Positions 36,763-46,217 are shown, counted from the stretch's first letter. The stretch: DNA of 64,000 bases from DATFVA01 sp963811905 (GCA_963811905.1 CAWETK010000006.1:186001-250000); one strand, 5' to 3'. Made by a program: numbers and translations. Notes: a model not told the origin generated them from the sequence alone.

Positions 36763-38593
36763 TTTTCCTGATCGATAATGATTTTTCTAATTCAGTAATT
36801 ACGTTTGAAAGCTCATCATATATCTCATTCATAGCGGCAGTTTCACTTTCCTTTGGAGCAAAACGGATAAACTCGCATTTATTGGCAACTCTCTCAAATT
36901 CGGAAATCAGTTCTTCATTCAGTTTCCGTTTCTTTAATTCTATCGAAGCTCTCTCTACACTCAGTTCTGATTTTGGAATATGAAGTTTATCCTCAAGGTA
37001 GCCGAAAAGTGCCAATGAAATTTCAGCATAGAACGCATTATGATCATCAGCATCCATTAAAGCTTTAGCCTGTTTTAATCTTGATTTCGCAATCTTCTGA
37101 GCGCGCTGATAACGCATCAGCCGGACATTGCCGGCAAGTTTGTCTTCCCTCTTCCTCCATACAACCAGTCCCATACCGATCAGGAAAGGAAAACCTACAG
37201 CTGCCCAGAATCCGAAACCGTTAAGCACAAATTTTCCTATTCTGTGCAGGTTTTCAGTATCCGTTTTTATATACCGTATGTCTTCCCCTAAAAGCTTAAC
37301 ATCCTCCTTGCCCGCATATTCAGGTGAATTGACGCCTGTTCCCTGCTCAACATTAAGTGCGTAAGGCGGAGTGCTTAGTGTGGTATAAGATTTTTTGTTT
37401 ATATCGAAGTATGAAAACTTAACCGGGGGAATCTCTTTTTTACCTGCATCCCGGGGAACTATCAGGTATTCGGCAGTTTTTCTGCCCGATATTGTCTGAT
37501 TCCGGTTAATCTGTTCATTCACTTTAGGTTCGTACTTTTCGAACCCTGCAGGAAGTTTAATTTCGGGCATATCGAGGAGACTGATATTTCCTGTACCGGT
37601 GATTGTAAGCTTCAATGTAACCGGCTCATTTGTTTTGGTGCGGTCTTTGTCGATTTGTGAATTGATTGAAAAATTACCTACAGCCCCGTTGAACGAATCA
37701 GGCACATTGCCGGACGGCAGCGGCTGTACATTTATTTTTAGTGAGTTCGATTTTGCGGTGAAGTCTATTGTCTGACCGATTCCGAAAAAAGGATCATTAA
37801 AAAAATCATCGAAAGCATTATTGCTCCTTCTTTTCTTCTGAACCTGGACAGGAACATCAAGTTCAAAAGGAGTGACGCTTAACTCCCCTGTCTGTGTCGG
37901 AAAGAGTGCTACCTTCTTTAAGATTCCCACCCTGTACTTCTTTCCTTCATAAGTTTCAGTAGTGAAAGAAATGTTATTAGGAGTCTCCAACTCCTCAGCC
38001 CAGAAGCCGGGGTATTGGGGAAGCTTGCTTATCGACATCTGGGAAGCAATATTCAGGCGTGTATAAAGTTTATAGGTTACAGTTACCTGTTCCCCCATAT
38101 ATGCCTTCTGCTTATCAACAGTGGCCCTTACAAAAACATTCTTTGCTATTTCATCGCTGCTGACGCCCGATGAATTCTGGCTGTTATTCTGCTGCGTGCC
38201 GGCACCGGATGAACCCTTTTCAACATTGATAGTGAGAGGATCAGTCTTATAAACATTTCCCTTATACTTAATGGAAGCACTGCCTATCGTTTGCCTCCCT
38301 AAATTCCTGGGCTGGAGATAAAATGAATAAGAAAGTGAAGCTGAAACTGCTCCATTAATAATCTGCATACTGGTTGATTGATTCGGTCCGCTCAGCACCA
38401 TAAACCCGTTAAAATCCGGAGCAGAAAATCCGCTCAGACTGTTTATATCAGTCCCCTCAAACGTAAAGGTTACCTGGAAACGGTCACTTAAACCAACAGT
38501 AGTATTATCAACAGAGGCAGAAAATGTCTGCGCACTTAGTTCTGCTGCAAAAGCTATAATAATAAGCAGGATATTTATAGCAACGTTTTTCAT
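36752..38593 (-). CDS. batD: BatD: large periplasmic protein of the Bat operon
   Basis: 613 aa. Signal peptide, then repeated immunoglobulin-like beta domains: TFSASVDNTTVGLSDRFQVT and FVRATVDKQKAYMGEQVTVT, the latter the hallmark of BatD/oxygen-tolerance proteins. One membrane helix near residues 455-475 (GFWAAVGFPFLIGMGLVVW) is followed by a cytoplasmic helical tail. LSGFSAPDFNGFMVLSGPNQS near the start is also family-typical. Lies 11 bp downstream of batC. Confidence 0.92.
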   Translation of the reverse strand: MKNVAINILLIIIAFAAELSAQTFSASVDNTTVGLSDRFQVTFTFEGTDINSLSGFSAPDFNGFMVLSGPNQSTSMQIINGAVSASLSYSFYLQPRNLGRQTIGSASIKYKGNVYKTDPLTINVEKGSSGAGTQQNNSQNSSGVSSDEIAKNVFVRATVDKQKAYMGEQVTVTYKLYTRLNIASQMSISKLPQYPGFWAEELETPNNISFTTETYEGKKYRVGILKKVALFPTQTGELSVTPFELDVPVQVQKKRRSNNAFDDFFNDPFFGIGQTIDFTAKSNSLKINVQPLPSGNVPDSFNGAVGNFSINSQIDKDRTKTNEPVTLKLTITGTGNISLLDMPEIKLPAGFEKYEPKVNEQINRNQTISGRKTAEYLIVPRDAGKKEIPPVKFSYFDINKKSYTTLSTPPYALNVEQGTGVNSPEYAGKEDVKLLGEDIRYIKTDTENLHRIGKFVLNGFGFWAAVGFPFLIGMGLVVWRKREDKLAGNVRLMRYQRAQKIAKSRLKQAKALMDADDHNAFYAEISLALFGYLEDKLHIPKSELSVERASIELKKRKLNEELISEFERVANKCEFIRFAPKESETAAMNEIYDELSNVITELEKSLSIRKNAA

Positions 38594-38604
38594 TTTATAA
38601 AGTC

Positions 38605-39351
38605 TTACCAGTCCTTGTCCGTTTTAATCGGAGTACCTTTCTGCTTCCTTAATTTTTTCTGAAGCTCCTTCTCATTATTCTTTAATGCCTGAAGGATCCT
38701 TTCAGCTTCCTGTTTGGAGATCTTGTTCTGCTGCTGTTTCTGCTTTGTTGCATCCTGTTTGGCTTCCTGATTCTGCTGCTGATCCTGGTTTTGCTGTTTT
38801 TCCTTATTCTGCTGATCCTTATTTTTTTGATTCTGATCCTTATTCTGATCCTGTTTTTTATCCTGGTCCTTATTCTGCTGATTCTTGTCCTGCTTTTTTT
38901 GATTCTGCTGGTTCTTTAACATTGAAAGAGCATAAGATAAATTATATTTCGTTTCTTCATCATCAGGATTGAGCCTGAGTGATTTTTTGTAGGCATCAAT
39001 GCTTTCCTTAAGCTGATTTGATTTCAAAAGTGAGTTCCCTATATTATGATATACTTTCGCTTTCTCCGTTTTTGTTTGTGCCCGGGAAAGAGCAGACTGA
39101 TAGGATTTCAAGGCCTCATCATATCTTTTCTGCTGATAGTAAGCATCTCCGAGGTTAAAGTTCGTAATAAAATCAGAAGGAGCCTTATCAAGTCCTTTTT
39201 TGAAGTTAACCTCTGCATCAGCGAACTTTTTATCTTTATATTTTTCCACGCCGTTATTATTCAGGCTGCGAAGACTCTGAGCATGAGGTTCCGAAATACC
39301 AAGCATTAACAGAACAGAAGTTAAAATTATATACTTAAACATCACTTTCAC
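38605..39351 (-). CDS. batC: BatC: TPR protein with a Gln/Asn/Lys-rich tail
   Basis: 248 aa. Signal peptide (MKVMFKYIILTSVLLMLG), three TPR repeats (GVEKYKDKKFADAEVNFKKG; FNLGDAYYQQKRYDEALKSY; YHNIGNSLLKSNQLKESIDA) to about residue 145, then ~60 residues consisting almost only of Q, N, K, D and E, and a short helix (ISKQEAERILQALKNNEKE). The low-complexity tail between TPR and helix is typical for BatC. Probably a periplasmic scaffold for the VWA proteins. Its start overlaps the end of batB by 4 bp. Confidence 0.9.
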   Translation of the reverse strand: MKVMFKYIILTSVLLMLGISEPHAQSLRSLNNNGVEKYKDKKFADAEVNFKKGLDKAPSDFITNFNLGDAYYQQKRYDEALKSYQSALSRAQTKTEKAKVYHNIGNSLLKSNQLKESIDAYKKSLRLNPDDEETKYNLSYALSMLKNQQNQKKQDKNQQNKDQDKKQDQNKDQNQKNKDQQNKEKQQNQDQQQNQEAKQDATKQKQQQNKISKQEAERILQALKNNEKELQKKLRKQKGTPIKTDKDW

Positions 39352-40397
39352 ACCTTTTCTTCAATTCCTAATTTCCTGTTAAGTTTATCGAATAGTACAG
39401 ATCGTCTTTCCGATACGAAGAACTCTATAAGGAGTAATATGATTGCCGGAGCTAAAAAATAATAAAACCTGTCTTCGTAATCAGTAACTTTCCTGACACC
39501 GAACTCCGACTTCTGCAGTGAGGAAAGATCGCCGTAAATCCTGTCAAGGTAGTCTTCGTAAGTTGAGCCTCTGAAGTATTTACCGTCTCCTGCGGAAGCG
39601 ATCTGTTTTAACGTCGTTTCATCCAGTTTCGTAAGTACAATATTCCCGCTTTCATCTTTTTTATAGTCTACCTGCTGACCCTGGGCATTGTAAACAGGTA
39701 TCGGGACACCGGTAGGAGAACCAAGTCCTATTGTATAAATTTTTATTCCTTTATCTTTAGCCCCCTCCACAGCTTTCATTATATCGCCTTCGTGATCTTC
39801 CCCGTCTGTAATTATAACAATTACTTTCTGCGTGCTGGTTTTATAATCAAAAGATTCGACAGCGAGGTCAATAGCCGATGCTATAGCTGTGCCCTGTTCA
39901 GGTACTGAGTTGACACCAGCGGCATCCAGGAAAAGGTTAGCAGCAGAATAATCTGTAGTCAGCGGGAACTGCACGAAAGCCTGTCCGGCAAAAATAATCA
40001 AACCGATCCTGTCTCCTCTTAATTTATTGATCAGAGTAGAAATCTGGTATTTTGCTTTATCAAGTCTGTCAGGCTTAATATCCTGTGCCAGCATACTCCG
40101 TGATACATCCAGTGCAATAAACACATCAATACCCGACTGTTTTACTTCCTGAACCCTTGTACCCACCTGCGGGTTAGCTGCGGCTAAAATCAACAGAATC
40201 AGCGAGAAGAGAATTAATCCGGTCTTAAACCAGTATTTCATTCCGCTGAAATCAGGCAGAAGTATCCTGTGAAGTTTCCTGTCGGCAAATTTCTCAAGCA
40301 GCCTGCTGCGGTTCCTGTACAGGTACCAGAATAACAAAACCAGTACAGGAATTGCATAAAGTGCGTTTAAATATTCAGGATGTGCAAAACGAAACAT
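39348..40397 (-). CDS. batB: BatB: VWA-domain membrane protein
   Basis: 349 aa. Two N-terminal helices, a VWA domain with MIDAS motif DVSRS (Asp97, Ser99, Ser101) and TDGEDHEGD, and a C-terminal helix (YFLAPAIILLLIEFF). LKQIASAGDGKYFRGS is typical of BatA/B. Separated from batA by 55 bp, which contains AT-rich direct repeats (AACAATTAA). Confidence 0.93.
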   Translation of the reverse strand: MFRFAHPEYLNALYAIPVLVLLFWYLYRNRSRLLEKFADRKLHRILLPDFSGMKYWFKTGLILFSLILLILAAANPQVGTRVQEVKQSGIDVFIALDVSRSMLAQDIKPDRLDKAKYQISTLINKLRGDRIGLIIFAGQAFVQFPLTTDYSAANLFLDAAGVNSVPEQGTAIASAIDLAVESFDYKTSTQKVIVIITDGEDHEGDIMKAVEGAKDKGIKIYTIGLGSPTGVPIPVYNAQGQQVDYKKDESGNIVLTKLDETTLKQIASAGDGKYFRGSTYEDYLDRIYGDLSSLQKSEFGVRKVTDYEDRFYYFLAPAIILLLIEFFVSERRSVLFDKLNRKLGIEEKV

Positions 40398-40452
40398 TTA
40401 TCAATCAACAATTAAAAATTAACAAATAGCAATTAACAATTAAGCCATTAAG

Positions 40453-41448
40453 TTATGGAATCTTTCTTAAGACTGTACGTGACAGTGATATCTCCAGGAA
40501 AAGAAAGAAGATCCCGCCGCCAAGCCAGCCGTAGAATAATTCCTTTGCATTCCTGTAGGAGGTAATCTCAACCCTGGTTTTTTCAAGTCTGTCTATCTTA
40601 TCATATATATCTTTAAGCGTTCTGTTGTCGGTAGCCCGGAAATAATGACCATCTGTTATACCGGCAATTTTCTGAAGCACTGCTTCATCTATCTCCACAG
40701 GAGCCATCTGGTAGCGTATGCCGAAAGGGGTCTGCACAGGGAATGGTGCATTGCCGCGTGTGCCGACGCCTATTGTATAAATCCTTATTCCAAATGTTTT
40801 AGCAATTTCAGCTGCCGATACAGGGTCAACCTCTCCGGCATTATTCACTCCATCAGTAAGAAGTATGATGATTTTACTTTTGGCTTCGCTGTCCTTCAGT
40901 CTGTTCACTCCGTTTGCAATGGCATTGCCTATTGCAGTACCGTCTTCAATCATCCCGCTTTTTATATCCTTCAGCAGGTTCCTTAAAACCGGGTAATCTA
41001 CTGTAAGAGGGCACTGTGTAAATGCATCTCTGGCAAAAACAACAAGACCGATCCTGTCAGAAGTTCTTCCTTTAATAAAATTATCAATCACATCCTTAGC
41101 CGCTTCCAGACGGTTTGGTTTTAAGTCCTCAGCCAGCATGCTTCCTGAAATGTCAAGTACCATCGCGATGTCGATACCTTCAGTATAAATATCCTCACCT
41201 GAAGAAAACGTTTGCGGACGAGCAAGTGCTACGATAAAAAGCGCAAGCGCCAGCAGTCTCAGTATAAATGGAAGATGTCTGAATCGCTCTTTAATCGTAG
41301 GAGAAAAACCTTTCAGGAATCCAAGCGAAGAATATTTTACCGATGGCTGTCTTTTATATCCTTTCCAGAAATACCATGCAATCATAACAGGAATTATGAT
41401 CAGGGAAAATAATATCCAGGGATATGCGAAGGTTATATCATTGAACAT
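40453..41448 (-). CDS. batA: BatA: VWA-domain membrane protein
   Basis: 331 aa. N-terminal helices, RLLALALFIVALARPQTF in the second, VWA with an intact MIDAS (DISGS, Asp99, Ser101, Ser103) and TDGVNNAGEVDP, then LQKIAGITDGHYFRATDN and a C-terminal membrane helix. Paralogue of batB next to it. VWA proteins in these operons pair with MoxR AAA+ ATPases, which lies at the head of this operon. Confidence 0.93.
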   Translation of the reverse strand: MFNDITFAYPWILFSLIIIPVMIAWYFWKGYKRQPSVKYSSLGFLKGFSPTIKERFRHLPFILRLLALALFIVALARPQTFSSGEDIYTEGIDIAMVLDISGSMLAEDLKPNRLEAAKDVIDNFIKGRTSDRIGLVVFARDAFTQCPLTVDYPVLRNLLKDIKSGMIEDGTAIGNAIANGVNRLKDSEAKSKIIILLTDGVNNAGEVDPVSAAEIAKTFGIRIYTIGVGTRGNAPFPVQTPFGIRYQMAPVEIDEAVLQKIAGITDGHYFRATDNRTLKDIYDKIDRLEKTRVEITSYRNAKELFYGWLGGGIFFLFLEISLSRTVLRKIP

Positions 41449-42391
41449 CTTCTTCCACCTCGTCCGGTATCGCTTTTGAATCCTTCCTGGTTTTCTGTAC
41501 TATTTCTTCTGCCTGTTTCATCATTTCTTCATTTATCGATGCCAGCGGCTGATATTTCGCAAACTTTACGAGATCCGCATTACTAAGGAAGTCCCTGGTA
41601 TTTTCAATTATAGTCTCTGTCCCTGCCCTCTTCTGCAGTTCATCAACAGCTTCACCGGATGTCATTTCAAGAGCAGGAAGATTAAACCTCTCCTCAAAAT
41701 ATTTTCTTATTATTTCCGTTATTTCAGAGTGATATTCCTTTACCATACCTTTCTGCCAGAGCTGTTTTTCACTTAAACTTCTTAATGATTTAAGAGCTGC
41801 GACATGAGGCGGAATCTTTATTACAATTTTCTCAGGAACATAGCCGGCTTTACGTTTCTGATATCTTCTGTAAAGATAATAAGCCGTTCCCAGCAGGATC
41901 AGGCCGATCAAAATCCAGAACACAATCCATTTCCAGTCAACCGGGATCTTTAGTGGTTCCTTTACATCTTTAATATCTTCTTTTACATTTACTTTCACGG
42001 GGCGTACAGTAAAGCTAAGGCTGCTGGTATTAATACTGCTTTCGGCCGTATCGCCTTTGATTTTATAATAAACAGGCAAAGGAGGAATCACGATATCGGC
42101 AGAATCGTACTTTGAGAAAGTATAACTATAAACAACAGACTGGCGGTTATCTTCATCATTCTTCTGAGGGGGCTGCTGACTGATCAGGTCCATCCCGGCA
42201 AGTGTATCGCTTACAGCAGGACCATTTACCGAAATGTTTTTTCCTGCTTTCACCTTAATTATTAAATGGATATAATCACCTACCTGGTACGCAGTTGTAT
42301 CAGTTGATGCTTCAACAGAAATATTCTGTGCAGAAGAAAATCCTGCCAGAGCACAAATAATAATCAGAACATTTAAAAATCTTTTTACCAT
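41438..42391 (-). CDS. BatD-like / oxygen-tolerance accessory membrane protein
   Basis: 317 aa. Signal peptide, an immunoglobulin-like domain with VEASTDTTAYQVGDYIHLII (like the BatD repeat), one membrane helix about residues 155-175 (WIVFWILIGLILLGTAYYLY), then a cytoplasmic helical region (IIRKYFEERFNLPALEMTSGEAVDEL) of the DUF4381/BatD-tail type. Sits between the DUF58 gene (7-bp overlap upstream) and batA (11-bp overlap downstream), the usual place for this protein. Confidence 0.75.
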   Translation of the reverse strand: MVKRFLNVLIIICALAGFSSAQNISVEASTDTTAYQVGDYIHLIIKVKAGKNISVNGPAVSDTLAGMDLISQQPPQKNDEDNRQSVVYSYTFSKYDSADIVIPPLPVYYKIKGDTAESSINTSSLSFTVRPVKVNVKEDIKDVKEPLKIPVDWKWIVFWILIGLILLGTAYYLYRRYQKRKAGYVPEKIVIKIPPHVAALKSLRSLSEKQLWQKGMVKEYHSEITEIIRKYFEERFNLPALEMTSGEAVDELQKRAGTETIIENTRDFLSNADLVKFAKYQPLASINEEMMKQAEEIVQKTRKDSKAIPDEVEEDVQ

Positions 42392-43260
42392 CTTCTCTCA
42401 CGTAATCTGAAGAACTGAACGAGAGGTTTCACATAATCATCCCCGGTCTGCACTTCTATACTATCGAGCCTGCTTGATATAAATAGCGATTTCCTGTGAT
42501 CCATCATATTTCTTCTTACTTCTTTTAACCTGTTCTGAACTTTTATACTGCTCGTATCCACCCAGCGTTCCTCACCGGTTTCAGCATCTGTTAATTTTAC
42601 CAGTCCCATTTTCGGTATATCTGATTCTCTCTTATCATTAAGAACAACGCCGATGAGATCGTGTTTCTTCCCGATTATCCTCAGGATCTTTTCATATCCG
42701 GAATCCATAAAATCCGATAACAGGAAAACAATGCTTCTTTTCTTAATTGTGCTGTTCATATATTCAAGAGCAGCCTTAAGGTTAGTAGATTTCCCTTCAG
42801 GCTCAAATGATAAAACATCTCTTATAATCCTTAGAACGTGACTTCTGCCTTTCCTGGGAGGAACAAACTTTTCAATCTTATCAGTAAAAAGAATCAATCC
42901 TACTTTATCATTATTCTTCAGCGCAGAAAATGCAAGAATTGCGCTTAATTCAGCAGCAACCTGCTGTTTTGTCTTTTCAACCGTTCCGAATATCAAAGAG
43001 CCGCTAAGGTCAACCATAAGCATCACCGTTAGTTCCCTCTCCTCTTCAAATATTTTTATGAAGGGATGACCGAAGCGTGCAGTAACATTCCAGTCGATGT
43101 TCCTGATATCATCACCGTACTGGTATTCCCTCACCTCGGAGAACTCCATTCCCCTGCCTTTGAATACAGAATGATATTCACCGGAAAAGACCTGGTTCAC
43201 CAGTCCTTTCGTCCTGATTTCAATTTGCCTGACCTGTTTAAGTATCTCTTTTGTTAACAA
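42385..43260 (-). CDS. DUF58 (VWA-like) protein of the Bat operon
   Basis: 291 aa, cytoplasmic. KGRGMEFSEVREYQYGDDIR and NIDWNVTARFGHPFIKIFEE are the DUF58 signature, followed by a VWA-like part with MLMVDLSGSL. Partner of MoxR ATPases in Bat and related operons. 99 bp downstream of moxR; that spacer is a purine-rich tract on the coding strand. Confidence 0.93.
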   Translation of the reverse strand: MLTKEILKQVRQIEIRTKGLVNQVFSGEYHSVFKGRGMEFSEVREYQYGDDIRNIDWNVTARFGHPFIKIFEEERELTVMLMVDLSGSLIFGTVEKTKQQVAAELSAILAFSALKNNDKVGLILFTDKIEKFVPPRKGRSHVLRIIRDVLSFEPEGKSTNLKAALEYMNSTIKKRSIVFLLSDFMDSGYEKILRIIGKKHDLIGVVLNDKRESDIPKMGLVKLTDAETGEERWVDTSSIKVQNRLKEVRRNMMDHRKSLFISSRLDSIEVQTGDDYVKPLVQFFRLRERRW

Positions 43261-43359
43261 TTTTTCTTCTCTTCCTTTTTCTTTTCCTTCCGACTTCTGT
43301 TATTCTCAGTATTTCCGACTTCTTTCTTTTTCCTTTTTACTTTTATCTTTTATCTTGTC

Positions 43360-44343
43360 TCACGGTACTTCTATCTTATTCAGGATTTCCTGTATAATGA
43401 ATTCGGAGGTTATCTCCTCTGCCTCAGCCTCGTAAGTCACAGCGACCCTATGTCTCAGAACATCCTGGCAGATCGCCCGGACATCTTCAGGAATAACATA
43501 TCCCCTTCGTTTAATGAATGCCATTGCCTTAGCGCCGAGTGCCAGGTTTATTGATGCTCTCGGCGAACCGCCGTAGGAGATAAGATCGGTGAGGTTATTA
43601 AGTCCGAAATCTTTTGGAGAACGTGTAGCAAAAACAATATCGAGTATATACTTTTCAATCTTTTCATCTACATAGACATCGTGGACAAGGCTTCTTGCTT
43701 TCAGAATATCAGCTGTAGAGATCACGGGATTGATTTTATCTTCGACAAGATTAACGTTGTTGCGCATAATTTTTAATTCTTCATCGCGCGAAGGGTATGA
43801 TATTTTAACCTTCAGCATAAAACGGTCGACCTGTGCTTCAGGGAGCGGATAAGTACCCTCCTGCTCAATCGGGTTCTGAGTGGCAAGTACAAGGAAAGGT
43901 TCAGCGAGGAAGAATGTCTCCTCCCCTATCGTAACCTGGCGTTCCTGCATAGCTTCCAGAAGTGCGCTCTGAACTTTAGCCGGGGCACGGTTAATTTCAT
44001 CAGCAAGGATAAAATTTGCAAAGAGGGGTCCTTTCCTGATAAAGAAATTGCTTTCCTTCTGGTTATAGATCTGCGTTCCCACAAGATCTGCCGGAAGCAG
44101 ATCAGGTGTAAACTGTATACGCTGGAACTTAGCTTTCATTGCTGCTGCAAGTGATTTAATGGCAAGCGTTTTCGCAAGTCCCGGCACACCCTCAAGCAGG
44201 ATATGACCATTTCCAAGCAGTCCTACTATCAGCTTTTCAACCATAGCTTTCTGACCGACAATCACCTTGCCGATTTCTCCTATCAGGAGGTCAATGAATG
44301 CGCTTTCCTGTTTAATTTTTTCGTTAAGTGCAGAAATATCCAA
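43360..44343 (-). CDS. moxR: MoxR-family AAA+ ATPase
   Basis: 327 aa. Walker A GVPGLAKT (residues 52-59), Walker B FILADEINRAPAKVQSALLEAM, sensor 1 LATQNPIEQEGTYPLPEAQVDRF and GGSPRASINLALGAKAMAF near sensor 2, all standard MoxR. Likely a chaperone-like ATPase acting on the VWA proteins encoded downstream. Head of the eight-gene operon moxR, DUF58, accessory, batA, batB, batC, batD, batE. Confidence 0.95.
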   Translation of the reverse strand: MDISALNEKIKQESAFIDLLIGEIGKVIVGQKAMVEKLIVGLLGNGHILLEGVPGLAKTLAIKSLAAAMKAKFQRIQFTPDLLPADLVGTQIYNQKESNFFIRKGPLFANFILADEINRAPAKVQSALLEAMQERQVTIGEETFFLAEPFLVLATQNPIEQEGTYPLPEAQVDRFMLKVKISYPSRDEELKIMRNNVNLVEDKINPVISTADILKARSLVHDVYVDEKIEKYILDIVFATRSPKDFGLNNLTDLISYGGSPRASINLALGAKAMAFIKRRGYVIPEDVRAICQDVLRHRVAVTYEAEAEEITSEFIIQEILNKIEVP

Positions 44344-44718
44344 ATTTTACCTCATCTTTTTTGTGAAGTTATCATTTTTTGATTGATAAGTAACGTATCC
44401 AAATACCTGGTAGTGTGATTAGACGGTTCCAAACATAAAAATGTTGCATTTCTTTTGCAAAAAAGTAGCCTGCAGGAAAAATTTTGGTATGTATCCCATT
44501 CTGTCTCTTATTGAATTTGATAAATCAAATTCCTACAGCCCAATCCTCAGCTGGAAAGTTTTATGACAGGCGGTTTAACCTTCAAGGCTTCCCAAAAATT
44601 TTTCGTACTAAAAAGTGATCCCTCTGACTAATGATACACAGGGTCTAAAGTATTGCAAAGAACTTAGCGGGACGGATACAAAAGGCGGGATTACTTATAT
44701 ATTTTGCGCATGGTCAGC
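44344..44718. other. Intergenic region between moxR operon and hipT
   Basis: 375 bp upstream of the Bat operon and downstream of hipT. The only structure seen is a perfect 9+2+9 palindrome at 44513-44532. No open frame and no terminator that I can defend. Confidence 0.5.
44513..44532. promoter_or_regulatory. Perfect palindrome upstream of moxR (candidate operator)
   Basis: GAATTTGAT-AA-ATCAAATTC, a 20-bp perfect palindrome 170 bp before the moxR start. Size fits a dimeric regulator site; which regulator is unknown. Confidence 0.35.
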
Positions 44719-45669
44719 TTAACTGAATAGTATATCAAATCTTTTGGAAATCAAATCGGAATATTTTTCTTTCATTTCGTCTGATAAAAAACTTCTGGAA
44801 ATTAAACCTGTCATTGAAGGGAGTACATTTGTAAACCTGTCATAAATATCTGATCTTGTTTTTTCATTGATGGATAGTTTCCCCGCAAAAAAATCAAAAT
44901 CCTTCTTCCTGAAATTATTTTTTTTGCCATTCAATGTTAATGCCAGATCTTCCTGATCCTCAGGAATTAAAAGTTTTGTGGAAAGTAAATCATAAGCGGG
45001 AGACAATATTATCTCATCATCCTGCTCTCTAATCAATGAAAAATTCTTAAGATGCATGTCGGAATTTCCCGTCAGATAAGAAAACAACGTAAGCTCAAAC
45101 AAACGTATTAGATCATTTCCCGGATAATCCGAATACTTTAAGATTATTTTACTGATCTTTTCCATTGAACCCCGGTATTTGTATTCTGTAAGAGAACCGG
45201 TTAACTGAGCCATGTCTTCAACATGAAGTTTTTCTTTTTCTAAACGATCAAATCTTCTACTTATATAAGCGAGTTCCCCGGATTTTAACTTTATCAAACT
45301 ATGCATTGCCGTTTTAATTTTACACATTTCAGCTAAATGCATTGTAAGATCTTCAATTTCCGGCATCCCGGGGTATTCAGCGAAAGGCGGTTTCAAAATA
45401 AATTGCCCCCACAATCCTACAATAGTAAGTCTGCTCTCTTTTCCTTTCTTTTTATAATAATCAAGTGAAAGTTTTGGCTGAACACCTGTAACTGCAATAC
45501 TTTTTCCTAAATTTCTAATTGCTAAATCTGTTATATCTTTTAACCCGAATTCCAAAACCGGGGGAGCTGCAGAACCAAAAAATTTTCTACTGCATAGAGG
45601 ATGAAAGTCTGTTTGATCATTTTCCAGATCATTGTAGCAATAAAGACATTTTGCTTTTGAGTCATTCAT
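44719..45669 (-). CDS. hipT: HipT-like serine/threonine kinase toxin (HipA core without N-subdomain)
   Basis: 316 aa. Lacks the HipA N-terminal subdomain, which is encoded by the preceding gene. Starts with a CxxC-x11-HxxC motif (Cys8, Cys11, His23, Cys26), probably zinc-binding. Then the gly-rich loop SIAVTGVQPKLS (57-68), Lys93 in FILKPPF, the catalytic loop GNSDMHLKNFS with Asp204, and the Mg-binding Asp227 in SPAYDLLS. Kinase residues appear intact. HipA/HipT kinases phosphorylate aminoacyl-tRNA synthetases (GltX, TrpS), stopping translation; the target here is unknown. Starts 3 bp after hipS, last gene of a three-gene operon. Confidence 0.85.
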   Translation of the reverse strand: MNDSKAKCLYCYNDLENDQTDFHPLCSRKFFGSAAPPVLEFGLKDITDLAIRNLGKSIAVTGVQPKLSLDYYKKKGKESRLTIVGLWGQFILKPPFAEYPGMPEIEDLTMHLAEMCKIKTAMHSLIKLKSGELAYISRRFDRLEKEKLHVEDMAQLTGSLTEYKYRGSMEKISKIILKYSDYPGNDLIRLFELTLFSYLTGNSDMHLKNFSLIREQDDEIILSPAYDLLSTKLLIPEDQEDLALTLNGKKNNFRKKDFDFFAGKLSINEKTRSDIYDRFTNVLPSMTGLISRSFLSDEMKEKYSDLISKRFDILFS

Positions 45670-45672
45670 AAC

Positions 45673-45996
45673 TTACGTTTCCTCATCAGGCAGTATACTT
45701 ACTGCACCGATACAATCTCTGCAGAATGCTAACAGTAATCCCATTCTGTCTCTTTTATCCAGTTTCCAATTTTTTTCGGCAATATTTAACAGCCAGCCTT
45801 CCGGTATCAAACCGTCAAAAAAAGGAAACATTACGTTGCTTTTATAATCGTCACTTATTAACGGCATAGTTAAACTAATTGGCTGTGCATTTTCCCATTC
45901 CAGATATTCTTCATCGTATTTGAAATTGAAACCATTTTCATTTTCTGTAATAACTCCGGCAAACTTTTCTTTATAATAAACTCTCCCCTGCCTCAT
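45673..45996 (-). CDS. hipS: HipS-like protein (HipA N-subdomain 1)
   Basis: 107 aa. RVYYKEKFAGVITENENGF then PISLTMPLISDDYKS and the conserved FFDGLIPEGWLLN, ending CRDCIGAVSILPDEE: this is the HipA N-terminal subdomain 1 as an independent protein. In the HipBST system of enteropathogenic E. coli the equivalent small protein is the antitoxin that neutralises HipT. Overlaps hipB by 4 bp (ATGA) and is followed by hipT after 3 bp. Confidence 0.85.
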   Translation of the reverse strand: MRQGRVYYKEKFAGVITENENGFNFKYDEEYLEWENAQPISLTMPLISDDYKSNVMFPFFDGLIPEGWLLNIAEKNWKLDKRDRMGLLLAFCRDCIGAVSILPDEET

Positions 45997-46214
45997 TTAT
46001 TATCCTCATAATTTTTTTTAACCGGCCCCATTTCAAGACCGAATAATTGCAGAACCTGATCAACTTTATTAAGCTGTAATGTATTTTTACCCTGTTCAAG
46101 GTCTCTGATAAAACGAAGTCCTACGCCGGCTCTTTTTGCGAGTGCATCCTGTGTCAGTCCTAATTTTTTCCTTTTTTCCTTAACTACTGTCGATAATTTA
46201 TTTATTTCCTTCAT
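45993..46214 (-). CDS. hipB: HipB-like XRE-family DNA-binding antitoxin/repressor
   Basis: 73 aa. Helix-turn-helix of the Cro/C1 type: VVKEKRKKLGLTQDALAKRA then GVGLRFIRDLEQGKNTLQLN then KVDQVLQLFGLEMG. Small size and place at the operon head fit HipB. The ATG at 46212-46214 lies only 3 bp from palindrome O1, so repressor binding there would block initiation; with no Shine-Dalgarno visible, the start may also be slightly further in. Probable autorepressor through the three palindromes at 46218-46316. Confidence 0.88.
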   Translation of the reverse strand: MKEINKLSTVVKEKRKKLGLTQDALAKRAGVGLRFIRDLEQGKNTLQLNKVDQVLQLFGLEMGPVKKNYEDNK

Positions 46215-46217
46215 TTC

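Noticed and set aside
36010..44343. Methanol oxidation (mox) cluster suggested by the MoxR ATPase
   Set aside because: The neighbours are all Bat proteins; no dehydrogenase or cytochrome genes are present.
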